Shown in pieces: positions 6,836 through 13,845 of a stretch of DNA of 13,845 nucleotides. Numbering within the stretch: the stretch's first letter is position 1; each line of letters opens with the position of its first letter. Location of the stretch: contig JAQVQN010000018.1 of NCBI GenBank assembly GCA_028701555.1, positions 1 through 13,845 on the forward strand, in the 5' to 3' direction. A model generated the notes under the pieces. It made no database searches. It was given only the letters and a program-made list of their open reading frames with translations, and was not told the DNA's origin. The translations under genes were made by a program, and so were the position numbers. This DNA comes from Kiritimatiellia bacterium (GTDB taxonomy: Bacteria; Verrucomicrobiota; Kiritimatiellia; RFP12; UBA1067).

Positions 6836-7699
6836 TTGAAGAGCGTAAAAGTGTTGTCATTTGTGGTGTCTAGGGTCGAGTCCGGCCAAAACCTGCAAGT
6901 TTATCTCGCGTCGAAAATGTCAATATCCAAACGGGCGTCCAAGAATCTGCTGGACACGAAAAACGTCTGGGTGAACCGCAAGTGTGTCTGGATGGCGCAT
7001 CATGTTCTACGGCAAGGTGATACAGTCGAAATTCCGGCGCCGCCGAAGGGCAAGGACGACGCGCCTGCGGCTGAGCAGAAAATCAGGGTGTTGTTTGAGG
7101 ATGAACACTATCTGATAGTTGATAAGCCTTCTGGTATCTTGTCGACTGGCGAGGTCGGCAGCGTCGCCACCATTATGCGGCGGCAGGTTGATGCGCCCGC
7201 CGCTCAGGCTGTGCATCGTCTGGACCGCGACACGACCGGCTGTCTATTGCTGGCTAAGAGCGACGCGGCTTTCAATGCGGCGGTCGCGGTTTTCAAGACC
7301 CGTCGGGTTTCGAAAACGTATCAGGTTATTGTGTGCGGCAGGTTCGAAAGGTCAGCCTCCACTGTGCAGAATGAACTTGACGATGCGCGCGCTGTGAGCC
7401 ACATCCACCGGGAGGCATTTTCCAAAGACGCCAGTTTCCTGAAAGTGCGGATCGAGACTGGGCGAACGCATCAGATCAGACGCCATTTAGCATCGCTAAG
7501 GCATCCTGTGCTGGGTGATCGCGAGCATGGTTTCAAGACCGTGCGTGATCCTCGCCTGCTGACCGTGCCGCGACACATGCTGCACGCTTCCGGATTGGAG
7601 TTGCCGCACCCCATGGTGCCGGGAGCTGCACTCAAGGCTCACAGCCCGCTGCCAGCGGACTTTCGCCGCTGCCTCAAGCTTTTCGACATGGGAAAGTGA
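6836..7699 (+). CDS. RluA/RsuA-type pseudouridine synthase with S4 domain
   Basis: This enzyme would isomerise specific uridines in rRNA or tRNA to pseudouridine. Residues about 10-68 form an S4-like RNA-binding domain (for example SISKRASKNLL and VNRKCVWMAHHVLRQGDTVEI). The catalytic domain follows with YLIVDKPSGILST (92-104), AVHRLDRDTTGCLLLAK (125-141, catalytic aspartate D130) and ETGRTHQIRRHLA (207-219). The 287-residue length is within the RluA range. The target site cannot be read from sequence, so no rlu letter is assigned. The start is uncertain: TTG at 6836 gives the complete S4 domain, with GTG 6851 or TTG 6854 as later options, and none has a good ribosome binding site. The stop TGA overlaps the start of the helicase gene, so the two are co-translated. 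Confidence 0.9.
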   Translation: MKSVKVLSFVVSRVESGQNLQVYLASKMSISKRASKNLLDTKNVWVNRKCVWMAHHVLRQGDTVEIPAPPKGKDDAPAAEQKIRVLFEDEHYLIVDKPSGILSTGEVGSVATIMRRQVDAPAAQAVHRLDRDTTGCLLLAKSDAAFNAAVAVFKTRRVSKTYQVIVCGRFERSASTVQNELDDARAVSHIHREAFSKDASFLKVRIETGRTHQIRRHLASLRHPVLGDREHGFKTVRDPRLLTVPRHMLHASGLELPHPMVPGAALKAHSPLPADFRRCLKLFDMGK

Positions 7700-10257
7700 T
7701 GAGTGGTGACGGCATTGTGGAAAACATTCTAAAAAGCTCTGATCCGTCTGGCGCGGGTTTGATGTGTTCTAAGTGCGAAGCCGCTGCTCAGTTAGAGCAA
7801 TTGCCGCTTTGGGCGCTTGAGGTTATTGAGGCCATCTATCGTGAGCTTGACGAAACAGCTTCAGCTTCGATTGTGGGAAAGTTGGCTGAAAAAGCCCGTG
7901 TGCGCGGTTACGGCGCAGGCGCGTGGATAGCGTCCTTCGATGCTGGCGCCAGCATGCGTAGCGACCGCCGGACGTTGCCAGAACATGCAGATTGCACTCC
8001 GCTGGATGTTGACCGCGTGGCTGCACACATAATGCCTAACGGAACTTTCGCGAGGCTGATGCCTGGGTATGAGTCCCGCGCGGGGCAGGTCGAAATGCTG
8101 CGGGCCGTGACGTGCGCTTTTAACGAAGGCACGCATCTGGTGGTGGAGGCTGGCACGGGGATCGGCAAAAGCTTGGCCTATTTGATCCCAGCGGTTTTCT
8201 GGGCAAAACTCAACGATGTTCCGGTGGTGATCAGCACCAACACGCGCAATCTGCAGTCACAATTGATCGAAAAGGATCTGCCGCTGGCGTTGGCTGCTGC
8301 GCGCGCCGATAGCGGTGACGACAAATTGCGCGTAGCGCTGCTGAAAGGCCGCACGAACTATCTTTGTCTGCGGCGGCTGGGAGTTCTGTTGGAACACCGG
8401 CAGTTTGAGCTAGAGCGTTCCGAGTTGCGTCATTTTGCCGAGGCTGTAGCCTGGGCCGTATGCACACCGGACGGTGATCTGGACTCTTTTGCAAGCGCGG
8501 GCCGTGGCGACCCGGTGTTTATTTCCAAGCTGGTAAGTTCTGGCGAAGAGTGTTCCGGACGTGCCTGCCGCTATTACCGACGCTGCTTTCTGCAAAAGGC
8601 GCGCGCCCGTGCCGCTGTCGCACATGTAGTGATCGCCAATCATGCCCTGGTTTTTTCAGAGGCGCAGATGCCCGGTACCACACTGCCGCCCTACGCGCAG
8701 ATAATATTCGATGAGGCTCATAATTTAGAGGAAACCGCGACCCGTCACTTGTCGGTGGCAGTCAGCCGCGGTCGTCTGTCTCAGTTGATGCGTCGTCTTA
8801 GTCGCGGCAAAGGACGCCGTGCCGGCGGAATGCTTGAGATTTTGCGCAATCATTTAGAGAAGGGCGCGGTCAAGGCCGAACAAGATACGGTGCGTAAGAT
8901 CCAGAGTCAGTTGCAGATGGTTAAGAATCACTTGGATGAGGCTCAGATCGCTGCCCGGCGTTTTTTCGAAAGGTTTTACGGATTAGTGGAACAGCGCCAG
9001 GAGGCGGTCAGGTTTCGTTGCATTACGGATGTTGCGCCGTCTGGTTCTGAAAGGTCAGAAGCTGTTGCGGCGGATGCCGCGTCTTCTATGCTGCGCCGCG
9101 AGGTTTACGTGGCAGGTGCTTTTGCCGCATGCGATGGCGGATGGGACGAGCAGGCTGCTTTGCAGGACAAACGCAACACCGAAAAGGCGATTTGCGAAGC
9201 GGCTAATCAAATGCGCGCTTTGTCGCAGGTGTTGCGCGAGGCTTCTGAAGGGGAGTTGACGCTCTACAGTGACCAGTCTGCCAATCTCGATGGGGCAGCG
9301 GCGGCTTTAATGGAGTTCGTGGCGGATATTGATTTCGTGTTTTCCGCGTCAGACGCAGGGCATGTGTTTTGGGCTGAGCCGGCAGGACGGAAATCAGGGT
9401 TGGCAGAGTTGATTGCCGCGCCGCTTAACATTGCCGAGAATCTGGCTGCCATGCTTTACCGCAAAAAAGCTTCGGTGGTGTTTTGCTCTGCCACTTTGCG
9501 GGTCGGCGCCTCGTTCAATTATATCGGGCGGCGCCTGGGCATTGACCTGATCGAACCTGAGCGCTTTAAAGTCTGTGTGGCCCAAAGCCCGTTCGATTAT
9601 CCCGGACAGTGCGCTGTGTTGGCACCGGTGTTTCTGCCTGATCCTTCCGTCACATCCGGAAGCGGTTACGCCGGGATGTTGAGTGATTTGATGCGCGAGG
9701 TCTTTATCAGAACCCGCGGTCGGGCCATGGGGCTCTTCACCAGTTATGAAATGATGAACCAAGTTGCTCAAACATTAGAGCCCCATTTGGTAACAGCAGG
9801 TATACGACTACTGGTGCAGGGGGTGAATGGCACGCGCGACCAGATCACGCGGGTATTCCGCTCCGGGCAGGCTTGTGTCCTGCTGGGAACGCATTCATTC
9901 TGGGAGGGGGTTGATGTGGCGGGTGAGGCCTTGAGCTGCGTGGTGTTGGCAAGGCTGCCTTTCGCAGTGGTCAATGACCCTGTGCTTGAGGCACGTTGTG
10001 AACAGATTGTGTCTGAAGGAGGTAGCCCTTTTCGCGAACTATCATTGCCGCAGGCGGTAATCCGTTTCCGGCAAGGGTTTGGACGTCTGATACGCACACG
10101 CTCTGACAAAGGCGCTGTGATCATCGCTGATCCGCGCATAGTCACGAAAAACTACGGATCCACTTTTAAGCGCAGTCTACCTTGTCCGGTGCTGGAGGCG
10201 CATGATATGAAGACACTGTTGGCGCATATCGAGCGACTGTTTCCGGCGGGCTCTTGA
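7699..10257 (+). CDS. DinG/YoaA-type Fe-S DNA helicase (XPD-like superfamily 2)
   Basis: The 852-residue protein is a 5'-3' helicase of the DinG/XPD group, which unwinds R-loops, G-quadruplexes and damaged forks. Counting from the ATG at 7699: GYESRAGQ (about 123-130), Walker A EAGTGIGKS (150-158), four cysteines for the 4Fe-4S cluster (C223, C285, C290, C296), DEAH (338-341), FCSATL (595-600), GTHSFWEGVDVAG (730-742) and motif VI QGFGRLIRTRSDKG (792-805). Everything needed for activity is present. About 115 residues precede the helicase core; they resemble neither an exonuclease nor any other domain I recognise and include a C-S-K-C pair. ATG 7699 is preferred over GTG 7696 because GGGAAA lies just upstream; it overlaps the previous stop by one base (TGATG). 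It may alternatively be called a RecQ-unrelated 'ATP-dependent DNA helicase' in other annotations. Confidence 0.92.
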   Translation: MSGDGIVENILKSSDPSGAGLMCSKCEAAAQLEQLPLWALEVIEAIYRELDETASASIVGKLAEKARVRGYGAGAWIASFDAGASMRSDRRTLPEHADCTPLDVDRVAAHIMPNGTFARLMPGYESRAGQVEMLRAVTCAFNEGTHLVVEAGTGIGKSLAYLIPAVFWAKLNDVPVVISTNTRNLQSQLIEKDLPLALAAARADSGDDKLRVALLKGRTNYLCLRRLGVLLEHRQFELERSELRHFAEAVAWAVCTPDGDLDSFASAGRGDPVFISKLVSSGEECSGRACRYYRRCFLQKARARAAVAHVVIANHALVFSEAQMPGTTLPPYAQIIFDEAHNLEETATRHLSVAVSRGRLSQLMRRLSRGKGRRAGGMLEILRNHLEKGAVKAEQDTVRKIQSQLQMVKNHLDEAQIAARRFFERFYGLVEQRQEAVRFRCITDVAPSGSERSEAVAADAASSMLRREVYVAGAFAACDGGWDEQAALQDKRNTEKAICEAANQMRALSQVLREASEGELTLYSDQSANLDGAAAALMEFVADIDFVFSASDAGHVFWAEPAGRKSGLAELIAAPLNIAENLAAMLYRKKASVVFCSATLRVGASFNYIGRRLGIDLIEPERFKVCVAQSPFDYPGQCAVLAPVFLPDPSVTSGSGYAGMLSDLMREVFIRTRGRAMGLFTSYEMMNQVAQTLEPHLVTAGIRLLVQGVNGTRDQITRVFRSGQACVLLGTHSFWEGVDVAGEALSCVVLARLPFAVVNDPVLEARCEQIVSEGGSPFRELSLPQAVIRFRQGFGRLIRTRSDKGAVIIADPRIVTKNYGSTFKRSLPCPVLEAHDMKTLLAHIERLFPAGS

Positions 10258-10259
10258 TG

Positions 10260-10288
10260 TTGACGCAGCTGTTAAGGGTGTTTACAAT
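10260..10288 (+). promoter_or_regulatory. Strong sigma70-type promoter for the M16 peptidase gene
   Basis: TTGACG (10260-10265), a 17-base spacer, then TACAAT (10283-10288): each box matches consensus at 5 of 6 positions with the ideal spacing. Transcription should begin near 10295, only about two bases before the ATG at 10297, and no ribosome binding site is seen, so the mRNA is probably leaderless. The -35 box starts three bases after the helicase stop. Confidence 0.65.
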
Positions 10289-10296
10289 TAACAGAC

Positions 10297-13077
10297 ATGA
10301 GTTACGCTTCTGTCTCGCGCGCGTTTGCCTTGCGCTGTTTGTTTGATAAGGCTGGATTTCCGCTGGCGGCCTTGGTCGCCTCTGCGGGGTTGGTTGCTGC
10401 ATCTGACAGCTTGGATATTGCCTACCGCATGGAAGTGCTGGATAACGGACTTACTGTGATTGTGCATGAGGACCGCAAGGCGCCGATAGTGGCGGTCAAC
10501 GTCTGGTATCATGTCGGAGCCAAAGATGAGAGGTTGGGCCTCTTTGGTTTCGCCCATCTGTTCGAGCATCTGATGTTCAACGGGAGCGAGAATTTCAACG
10601 ACGACTGGTTCAAGGCTATGGAGAAGGTCGGAGCCACGGACATGAATGGCACAACCAGCCATGACCGTACTAACTACTTTCAGGTTGTGCCGCGCGACGC
10701 GCTGGATTTCGCCTTGTGGATGGAGTCCGACCGCATGGGACATTTTATTGGGGCACTAACACAGGAGCGGCTTGACGAGCAGCGAGGGGTGGTGCTGAAC
10801 GAAAAAAGGCAGCACGAAAACCAGCCTTACAGTATGGCTTGGAGGTTGATAACCCAGCACACCTGGCCGTCCGGGCACCCCTATGCATGGGAAGTGATCG
10901 GTACAGAGCAGGATCTCATAGGCGCGACGCTTGAAGACGCGCGTGAGTGGTTCCAAACCCATTACGGCGCGGCCAATGCGGTGGTCGTGATTGCGGGTGA
11001 TGTTTGCGCGGACGAGGCGCTATCAAAGGCACAGCGCTATTTCGGCAGTGTTCCGTCCGGGCCGCCCTTGCCAAGACACGCCGCTTATGTGGCAAAGATG
11101 AGCGGTTTGCGCCGCATGGTGGCGCAGGATCGCGTGCCGAATGCGCGGCTTTACAAGGTCTGGAATGTCCCCCAGTATGGGACAATTGAAGGAACCATGT
11201 TGAACGTTGCGGCGCGTATATTGGCCGATGGCAAGAGCTCGCGTCTGTATAAGTGTCTGGTTCATGACAGCAGACTGGCCACAGAGGTTACGGTCTGGGC
11301 CGGATTGCGCGAGATCGCGGGTCAGTTCCTGATCACGGTAACGGCTAGTGACGGGGTGGCATTGAGCGATATCGAACAGGCCGTTGATGCAGAGATGGCG
11401 CGTTTCATGTCTGAAGGTCCGACTGCCGCCGAGCTGCGTCGGGCAAAAGCTGGCATAGAAAGTGATTTTATCAAAGGGTGTGAGCGCGTGGGCGGCTTTG
11501 GGGGAAAGTCAGATGTACTGGCCCAAAACTTTGTTTTCACCGGTGACCCTGCGCATTACAAGATTGCGCTGGGGCAGGTTCGCGATGCCACCCGCACCCA
11601 AGTGCGAGATGTGGCGAGGCAATGGCTTGCCGATGGCCAGTTTGTGCTGGAGTTTGAGCCGTTTCCCGAGTACAGGGTTAGCAAAAGCGACGTTGACCGC
11701 AGTGCTTTGCCTGTGCCTGCGCTTAAACCAGAAGCGCGTCTGCCGGAAATCCATCGTAGGGTTTTGGGTAACGGACTAAGGGTGGTCGTAGCCGAGCGTC
11801 ATGAAGTGCCAGTCGTGCAGGTCGAAATGCTGGTGAAGACCGGGTATGCCGATGATCCGGCTGGGGCTTCGGGACTGGCGGGGTTTACAGTTGATATGTT
11901 GGACGAAGGCACTCGGCGGCGGTCAGCGCTGCAGATCAGTGAGGCGCTAGAGGAACTGGGCGTAAGACTCGGCATGGGCTGCCGCGCTGACACGGTTTCG
12001 GTCTCTTTGAATGTGTTAAAACCGCGGCTGGCAGAGGCTTTGGAAATTTTCGCGGACGTTATGCTCAATCCGGCTTTCCGCGCGGATGATATGGAACGGA
12101 TACGGTCGCAGAGAATAACGCAAATAAAACGTGAGAATAGTGAGCCCAATAATATCGCCATGCGCGTTCTGCCGAAACTGCTTTACGGCGACAGGCATCC
12201 GTACGGCAAACCTTTCAGCGGCAGCGGCAGGGAGCGCGATGTGGCAGGGCTAAAAACAGAGTCCTTGAAAAATTTTTATGAACAATGGTTCAAACCTGGC
12301 AACTCTACGCTGTTGTTGGTTGGGGATGTTGATGCTGATAAGCTGCTGCCGATGCTGGAAAGGCATTTCGGCGCTTGGGAAGCGGGAGATGTGCCTGGAA
12401 GAGCTGCGTCAATCCCTGACGGTGTTGCTGAACGATCGGTGGTGTATCTGGTTGACCGGCCAGGCGCTCCGCAGGCTGTGGTTTGCGCTGCTGCGCTGGC
12501 CGCACCCAGAAATCACCGTCAAGAGTATGCGGTAGAGGTCGCCAACAGCATCCTGGGCGGCAGCTTTACCAGCCGGATAAACATGAACTTGCGAGAGGAT
12601 AAGAACTGGAGTTATGGCGTCAGGACTTCGCTTGCAGACATGCCTGGAGAAAGGGCTTTTTTGTGTCTAGCACCGGTTCAGACTGACAAGGCGGCGGAGG
12701 CTTTGATCGAGTTGAAACGCGATTTTAAAGGGTTCACATCCGACCGTCCGCCTGCTAAGCAAGAACTAGACAAGGCGGTCGCTGATCTGACGCTCAGGTT
12801 GCCCGGGCGATGGGAAACCGTCCGGGCTGTTGCCAACACTTTGTCTGAACTGGAACGCTATGGGTTGCCGGAAACTTATTATCGCGATTATGTGGAATCG
12901 ATGCAGGCGTTGAAAATCGAAGACCTGGAAAAAGCTGCGGAATTTGCGCGGGTTGACCGCATGGTTTGGCTGGTTGTCGGTGACCGCGCCAAGGTGGAAC
13001 TCAGTTTTAGAAAGGTCAGCGCAGGTGATATTTTGGTTCTGGAAACAGATGTTTACGGGGAAGCCGAAAAGCCGTGA
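10297..13077 (+). CDS. M16 family zinc metallopeptidase, two-copy fusion (pitrilysin/insulinase type)
   Basis: The 926-residue protein joins two M16 units. The first (about 43-465) has the inverted zinc motif HLFEH (H87, E90, H91) and the distal ligand E169 in VVLNEK, so it should be active. The second (about 485-905, starting RVLGNGLRVVVAERHEVPVV) reads GLAGFTVDML where HxxEH would be and is catalytically dead, but keeps the LREDKNWSYGV block (765-775) that in M16 enzymes contributes substrate-binding Arg/Tyr. The two halves would close like a clam shell around peptides or partly unfolded proteins. The N-terminus has a hydrophobic run ending V-A-A-S-D near residues 33-37, suggesting a secretion signal, although the 20 residues ahead of it are long for one. 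Periplasmic location is therefore likely but not certain. The gene has its own promoter and a possibly leaderless start; it ends 49 bases before the small cysteine protein. Confidence 0.93.
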   Translation: MSYASVSRAFALRCLFDKAGFPLAALVASAGLVAASDSLDIAYRMEVLDNGLTVIVHEDRKAPIVAVNVWYHVGAKDERLGLFGFAHLFEHLMFNGSENFNDDWFKAMEKVGATDMNGTTSHDRTNYFQVVPRDALDFALWMESDRMGHFIGALTQERLDEQRGVVLNEKRQHENQPYSMAWRLITQHTWPSGHPYAWEVIGTEQDLIGATLEDAREWFQTHYGAANAVVVIAGDVCADEALSKAQRYFGSVPSGPPLPRHAAYVAKMSGLRRMVAQDRVPNARLYKVWNVPQYGTIEGTMLNVAARILADGKSSRLYKCLVHDSRLATEVTVWAGLREIAGQFLITVTASDGVALSDIEQAVDAEMARFMSEGPTAAELRRAKAGIESDFIKGCERVGGFGGKSDVLAQNFVFTGDPAHYKIALGQVRDATRTQVRDVARQWLADGQFVLEFEPFPEYRVSKSDVDRSALPVPALKPEARLPEIHRRVLGNGLRVVVAERHEVPVVQVEMLVKTGYADDPAGASGLAGFTVDMLDEGTRRRSALQISEALEELGVRLGMGCRADTVSVSLNVLKPRLAEALEIFADVMLNPAFRADDMERIRSQRITQIKRENSEPNNIAMRVLPKLLYGDRHPYGKPFSGSGRERDVAGLKTESLKNFYEQWFKPGNSTLLLVGDVDADKLLPMLERHFGAWEAGDVPGRAASIPDGVAERSVVYLVDRPGAPQAVVCAAALAAPRNHRQEYAVEVANSILGGSFTSRINMNLREDKNWSYGVRTSLADMPGERAFLCLAPVQTDKAAEALIELKRDFKGFTSDRPPAKQELDKAVADLTLRLPGRWETVRAVANTLSELERYGLPETYYRDYVESMQALKIEDLEKAAEFARVDRMVWLVVGDRAKVELSFRKVSAGDILVLETDVYGEAEKP

Positions 13078-13126
13078 CATGCCAAGGGGGGGTCTGGCAC
13101 AATTATAAACAATCTTTCGAGGAAGT

Positions 13127-13522
13127 ATGGCAGTCAAAAAACAGATTAAAAAGAGTAATGGTGCCGTCGGGACTAAAGGCTCAACGGTAATAAAACCTAA
13201 GGTTGCGGTGCGACAATCCCGGGGAGCGGCAGTACCCAAGGCGCCTGCGAAGTTGCGGGATAGCGACGGGCCTACCTCGCGAACGTGTCCGCTGGTGCTG
13301 GACGGTGAGTTAGATGCGGCAGATTTTTCTGCGGTCTCGTGTCTTTCTTGCGATGAGTTTGATTGCCGTTTCTGTGAGGCAGCCGTGGGATCCGGCGCCC
13401 TTCGCAGCCGTTTGTTCGCGGTTCCTGACGAGGAAGAGAGTGATGAGGATTGGGACAGCGGCACTGGGTTCCGCGAAGAGGATGACGACGACGCAGACAT
13501 CGACGAAGAGAAAATTTTTTAA
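13127..13522 (+). CDS. Small protein of unknown function with CxxCx4CxxC motif and acidic tail
   Basis: I do not recognise this 131-residue protein. It has three parts: a Lys/Arg-rich, probably disordered start (1-46, twelve basic residues), a middle with CLSCDEFDCRFC (C72, C75, C80, C83) plus C54, followed by EAAVGSGALRSRLF, and a tail from about 101 that is nearly all Asp/Glu. The tight four-cysteine pattern suggests one bound zinc ion, or less likely an iron-sulfur site. The charge split suggests binding to nucleic acid or to the ribosome at one end and a basic partner at the other. The start is supported by GAGGAAG just upstream of the ATG. Codon use looks like that of its neighbours. A long frame on the opposite strand here encodes a poly-Ser stretch and is only the shadow of the acidic tail. 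Confidence 0.75.
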   Translation: MAVKKQIKKSNGAVGTKGSTVIKPKVAVRQSRGAAVPKAPAKLRDSDGPTSRTCPLVLDGELDAADFSAVSCLSCDEFDCRFCEAAVGSGALRSRLFAVPDEEESDEDWDSGTGFREEDDDDADIDEEKIF

Positions 13523-13635
13523 GGCGGGTGCTGAACTTATCCCAATTCAGGAACCACGGATGGCGGCGGATTCTTGTAAAGGGTAAATTCGGAGTTGTGA
13601 GTCCTTAGGCCGGTTAAGACCAACGGTTTGAATTT

Positions 13636-13668
13636 GTGATTGAGGGCAAAATAGAGAAGTGCCATCAC
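13636..13668. repeat. Bulged hairpin next to the REP-like repeat
   Basis: GTGAT (13636-13640) pairs with ATCAC (13664-13668). Inside, after a four-base bulge, GGCA (13645-13648) pairs with TGCC (13660-13663), giving nine base pairs around an 11-base loop. It lies two bases before the GCATCCC hairpin, so the pair could form one folded unit. Confidence 0.45.
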
Positions 13669-13670
13669 TA

Positions 13671-13687
13671 GCATCCCAGAGGGATGC
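13671..13687. repeat. REP-like perfect hairpin GCATCCC-AGA-GGGATGC
   Basis: A perfect seven-base-pair stem closes a three-base AGA loop, and CGG follows directly. Short hairpins of this kind are typical of REP elements spread by RAYT (Y1) transposases between genes. There is only one copy in the window, so its repeat nature is inferred from form alone. No U-run follows, so it is not a standard intrinsic terminator. Confidence 0.45.
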
Positions 13688-13699
13688 CGGATTTAAGGG

Positions 13700-13845
13700 T
13701 TTCAGGTTGATAGGTGTTTAGGTATTCATTGAAAACGCACTATTTGTGAACCGTCACAAGCAAATTACATGTTTATTGGAAACACCGTTTGCTTGTAAAA
13801 TGACTTTAATCAGACCAGTTTTACCTAATAGCCTACAGCCTGAAA
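13700..13845. repeat. Imperfect inverted repeat bracketing an AT-rich 146-base segment
   Basis: TTTCAGGTTGATAGG (13700-13714) is, apart from one mismatch and one gap, the inverted copy of CCTACAGCCTGAAA (13832-13845), the last bases of the window. The enclosed segment is AT-rich. It could be the ends of a small non-autonomous mobile element or the closing stem of a large RNA fold. The right arm may continue beyond the window. Confidence 0.35.
13744..13796. repeat. Two overlapping, mutually exclusive inverted repeats
   Basis: TTGTGA (13744-13749) and TCACAA (13754-13759) form a perfect palindrome with a four-base ACCG spacer. ACAAGCAAA (13756-13764) and TTTGCTTGT (13788-13796) form a second perfect nine-base inverted repeat. 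The two share ACAA (13756-13759), so only one hairpin can form at a time in a transcript. The first palindrome also resembles a Crp/Fnr-family operator with a shortened spacer. Confidence 0.45.

Larger units (their letters stand above)
13523..13845. other. Non-coding, AT-rich right end with clustered inverted repeats
   Basis: No open frame with a plausible start and ribosome binding site was found on either strand. The stretch is richer in A/T than the genes and holds at least four inverted-repeat structures, listed separately. It may be an intergenic repeat element or the upstream region of a gene beyond the window. Confidence 0.6.

Noticed and set aside
6330..6860. A 176-residue minus-strand open frame
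   Set aside because: It is antisense to the PAS gene, which has clear domain motifs and a good ribosome binding site.
13080..13099. TGCCA/TGGCA inverted repeat with a seven-base G run after the M16 gene, considered as a terminator or sigma54 site
   Set aside because: There is no U-run for termination, and the TGGCAC is not followed by the TTGC box needed for sigma54.
12766..13500. A 244-residue open frame on the minus strand, Ser-rich at its start
   Set aside because: It is antisense to the end of the M16 gene and to the whole small cysteine protein. Its poly-Ser run is the complement of Asp/Glu codons in the acidic tail, and it has no recognisable domain.
1..13845. CRISPR arrays, tRNA or rRNA genes, transposase genes, phage genes, toxin-antitoxin or defence operons
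   Set aside because: I looked for them and saw no regularly spaced repeats, cloverleaf genes or matching protein motifs in this window.

Overview
The window is about 13.8 kb of gene-dense, roughly 55% GC chromosomal DNA from a Gram-negative-type bacterium. It carries a core ribosomal/GTPase operon, a pair of genes from the 'ebo' metabolite cluster, a pseudouridine synthase, a DinG-type helicase and a large M16 zinc peptidase. The mix of an ebo cluster, a GHGT-type ClC protein and a fused M16 peptidase would suit the PVC group (Verrucomicrobiota, Kiritimatiellota or Lentisphaerota) or a relative. That is only an impression: there is no rRNA or other decisive taxonomic marker here.

Minus-strand block (1-5836). 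Transcription starts near 5884 from a good sigma70-type promoter and reads rplU, rpmA and obgE, which are almost touching. After a 74-base gap with an inverted repeat, a second minus-strand group follows: a ClC chloride channel/transporter overlapping by four bases (ATGA) with an EboF-like alkaline-phosphatase-superfamily enzyme, then an EboD-like sugar-phosphate cyclase of the dehydroquinate-synthase fold. At the left edge, overlapping the end of eboD, a well-spaced ribosome binding site and ATG open a perfect-looking signal peptide that hits a stop codon straight after its predicted cleavage site. This is either the broken start of a secreted-protein gene or a tiny peptide.

Plus-strand block (5994-13522). 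A divergent gene encodes a stand-alone double-PAS sensor without an output domain. It is followed by an RluA/RsuA-type pseudouridine synthase that overlaps a DinG-type Fe-S helicase. The M16 peptidase fusion (active N half, degenerate C half) follows, with its own consensus promoter placed so close to the ATG that the mRNA is probably leaderless. The last gene is a 131-residue protein of unknown function with a basic N-terminus, a compact CxxCx4CxxC motif and an acidic tail.

Right end (13523-13845). There is no credible gene. This stretch is more AT-rich and contains several inverted repeats: a REP-like GCATCCC/GGGATGC hairpin, a bulged hairpin just before it, two overlapping mutually exclusive hairpins, and an imperfect inverted repeat that brackets the last 146 bases. 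It may be an intergenic repeat element, a small mobile element, or the regulatory leader of a gene beyond the window.
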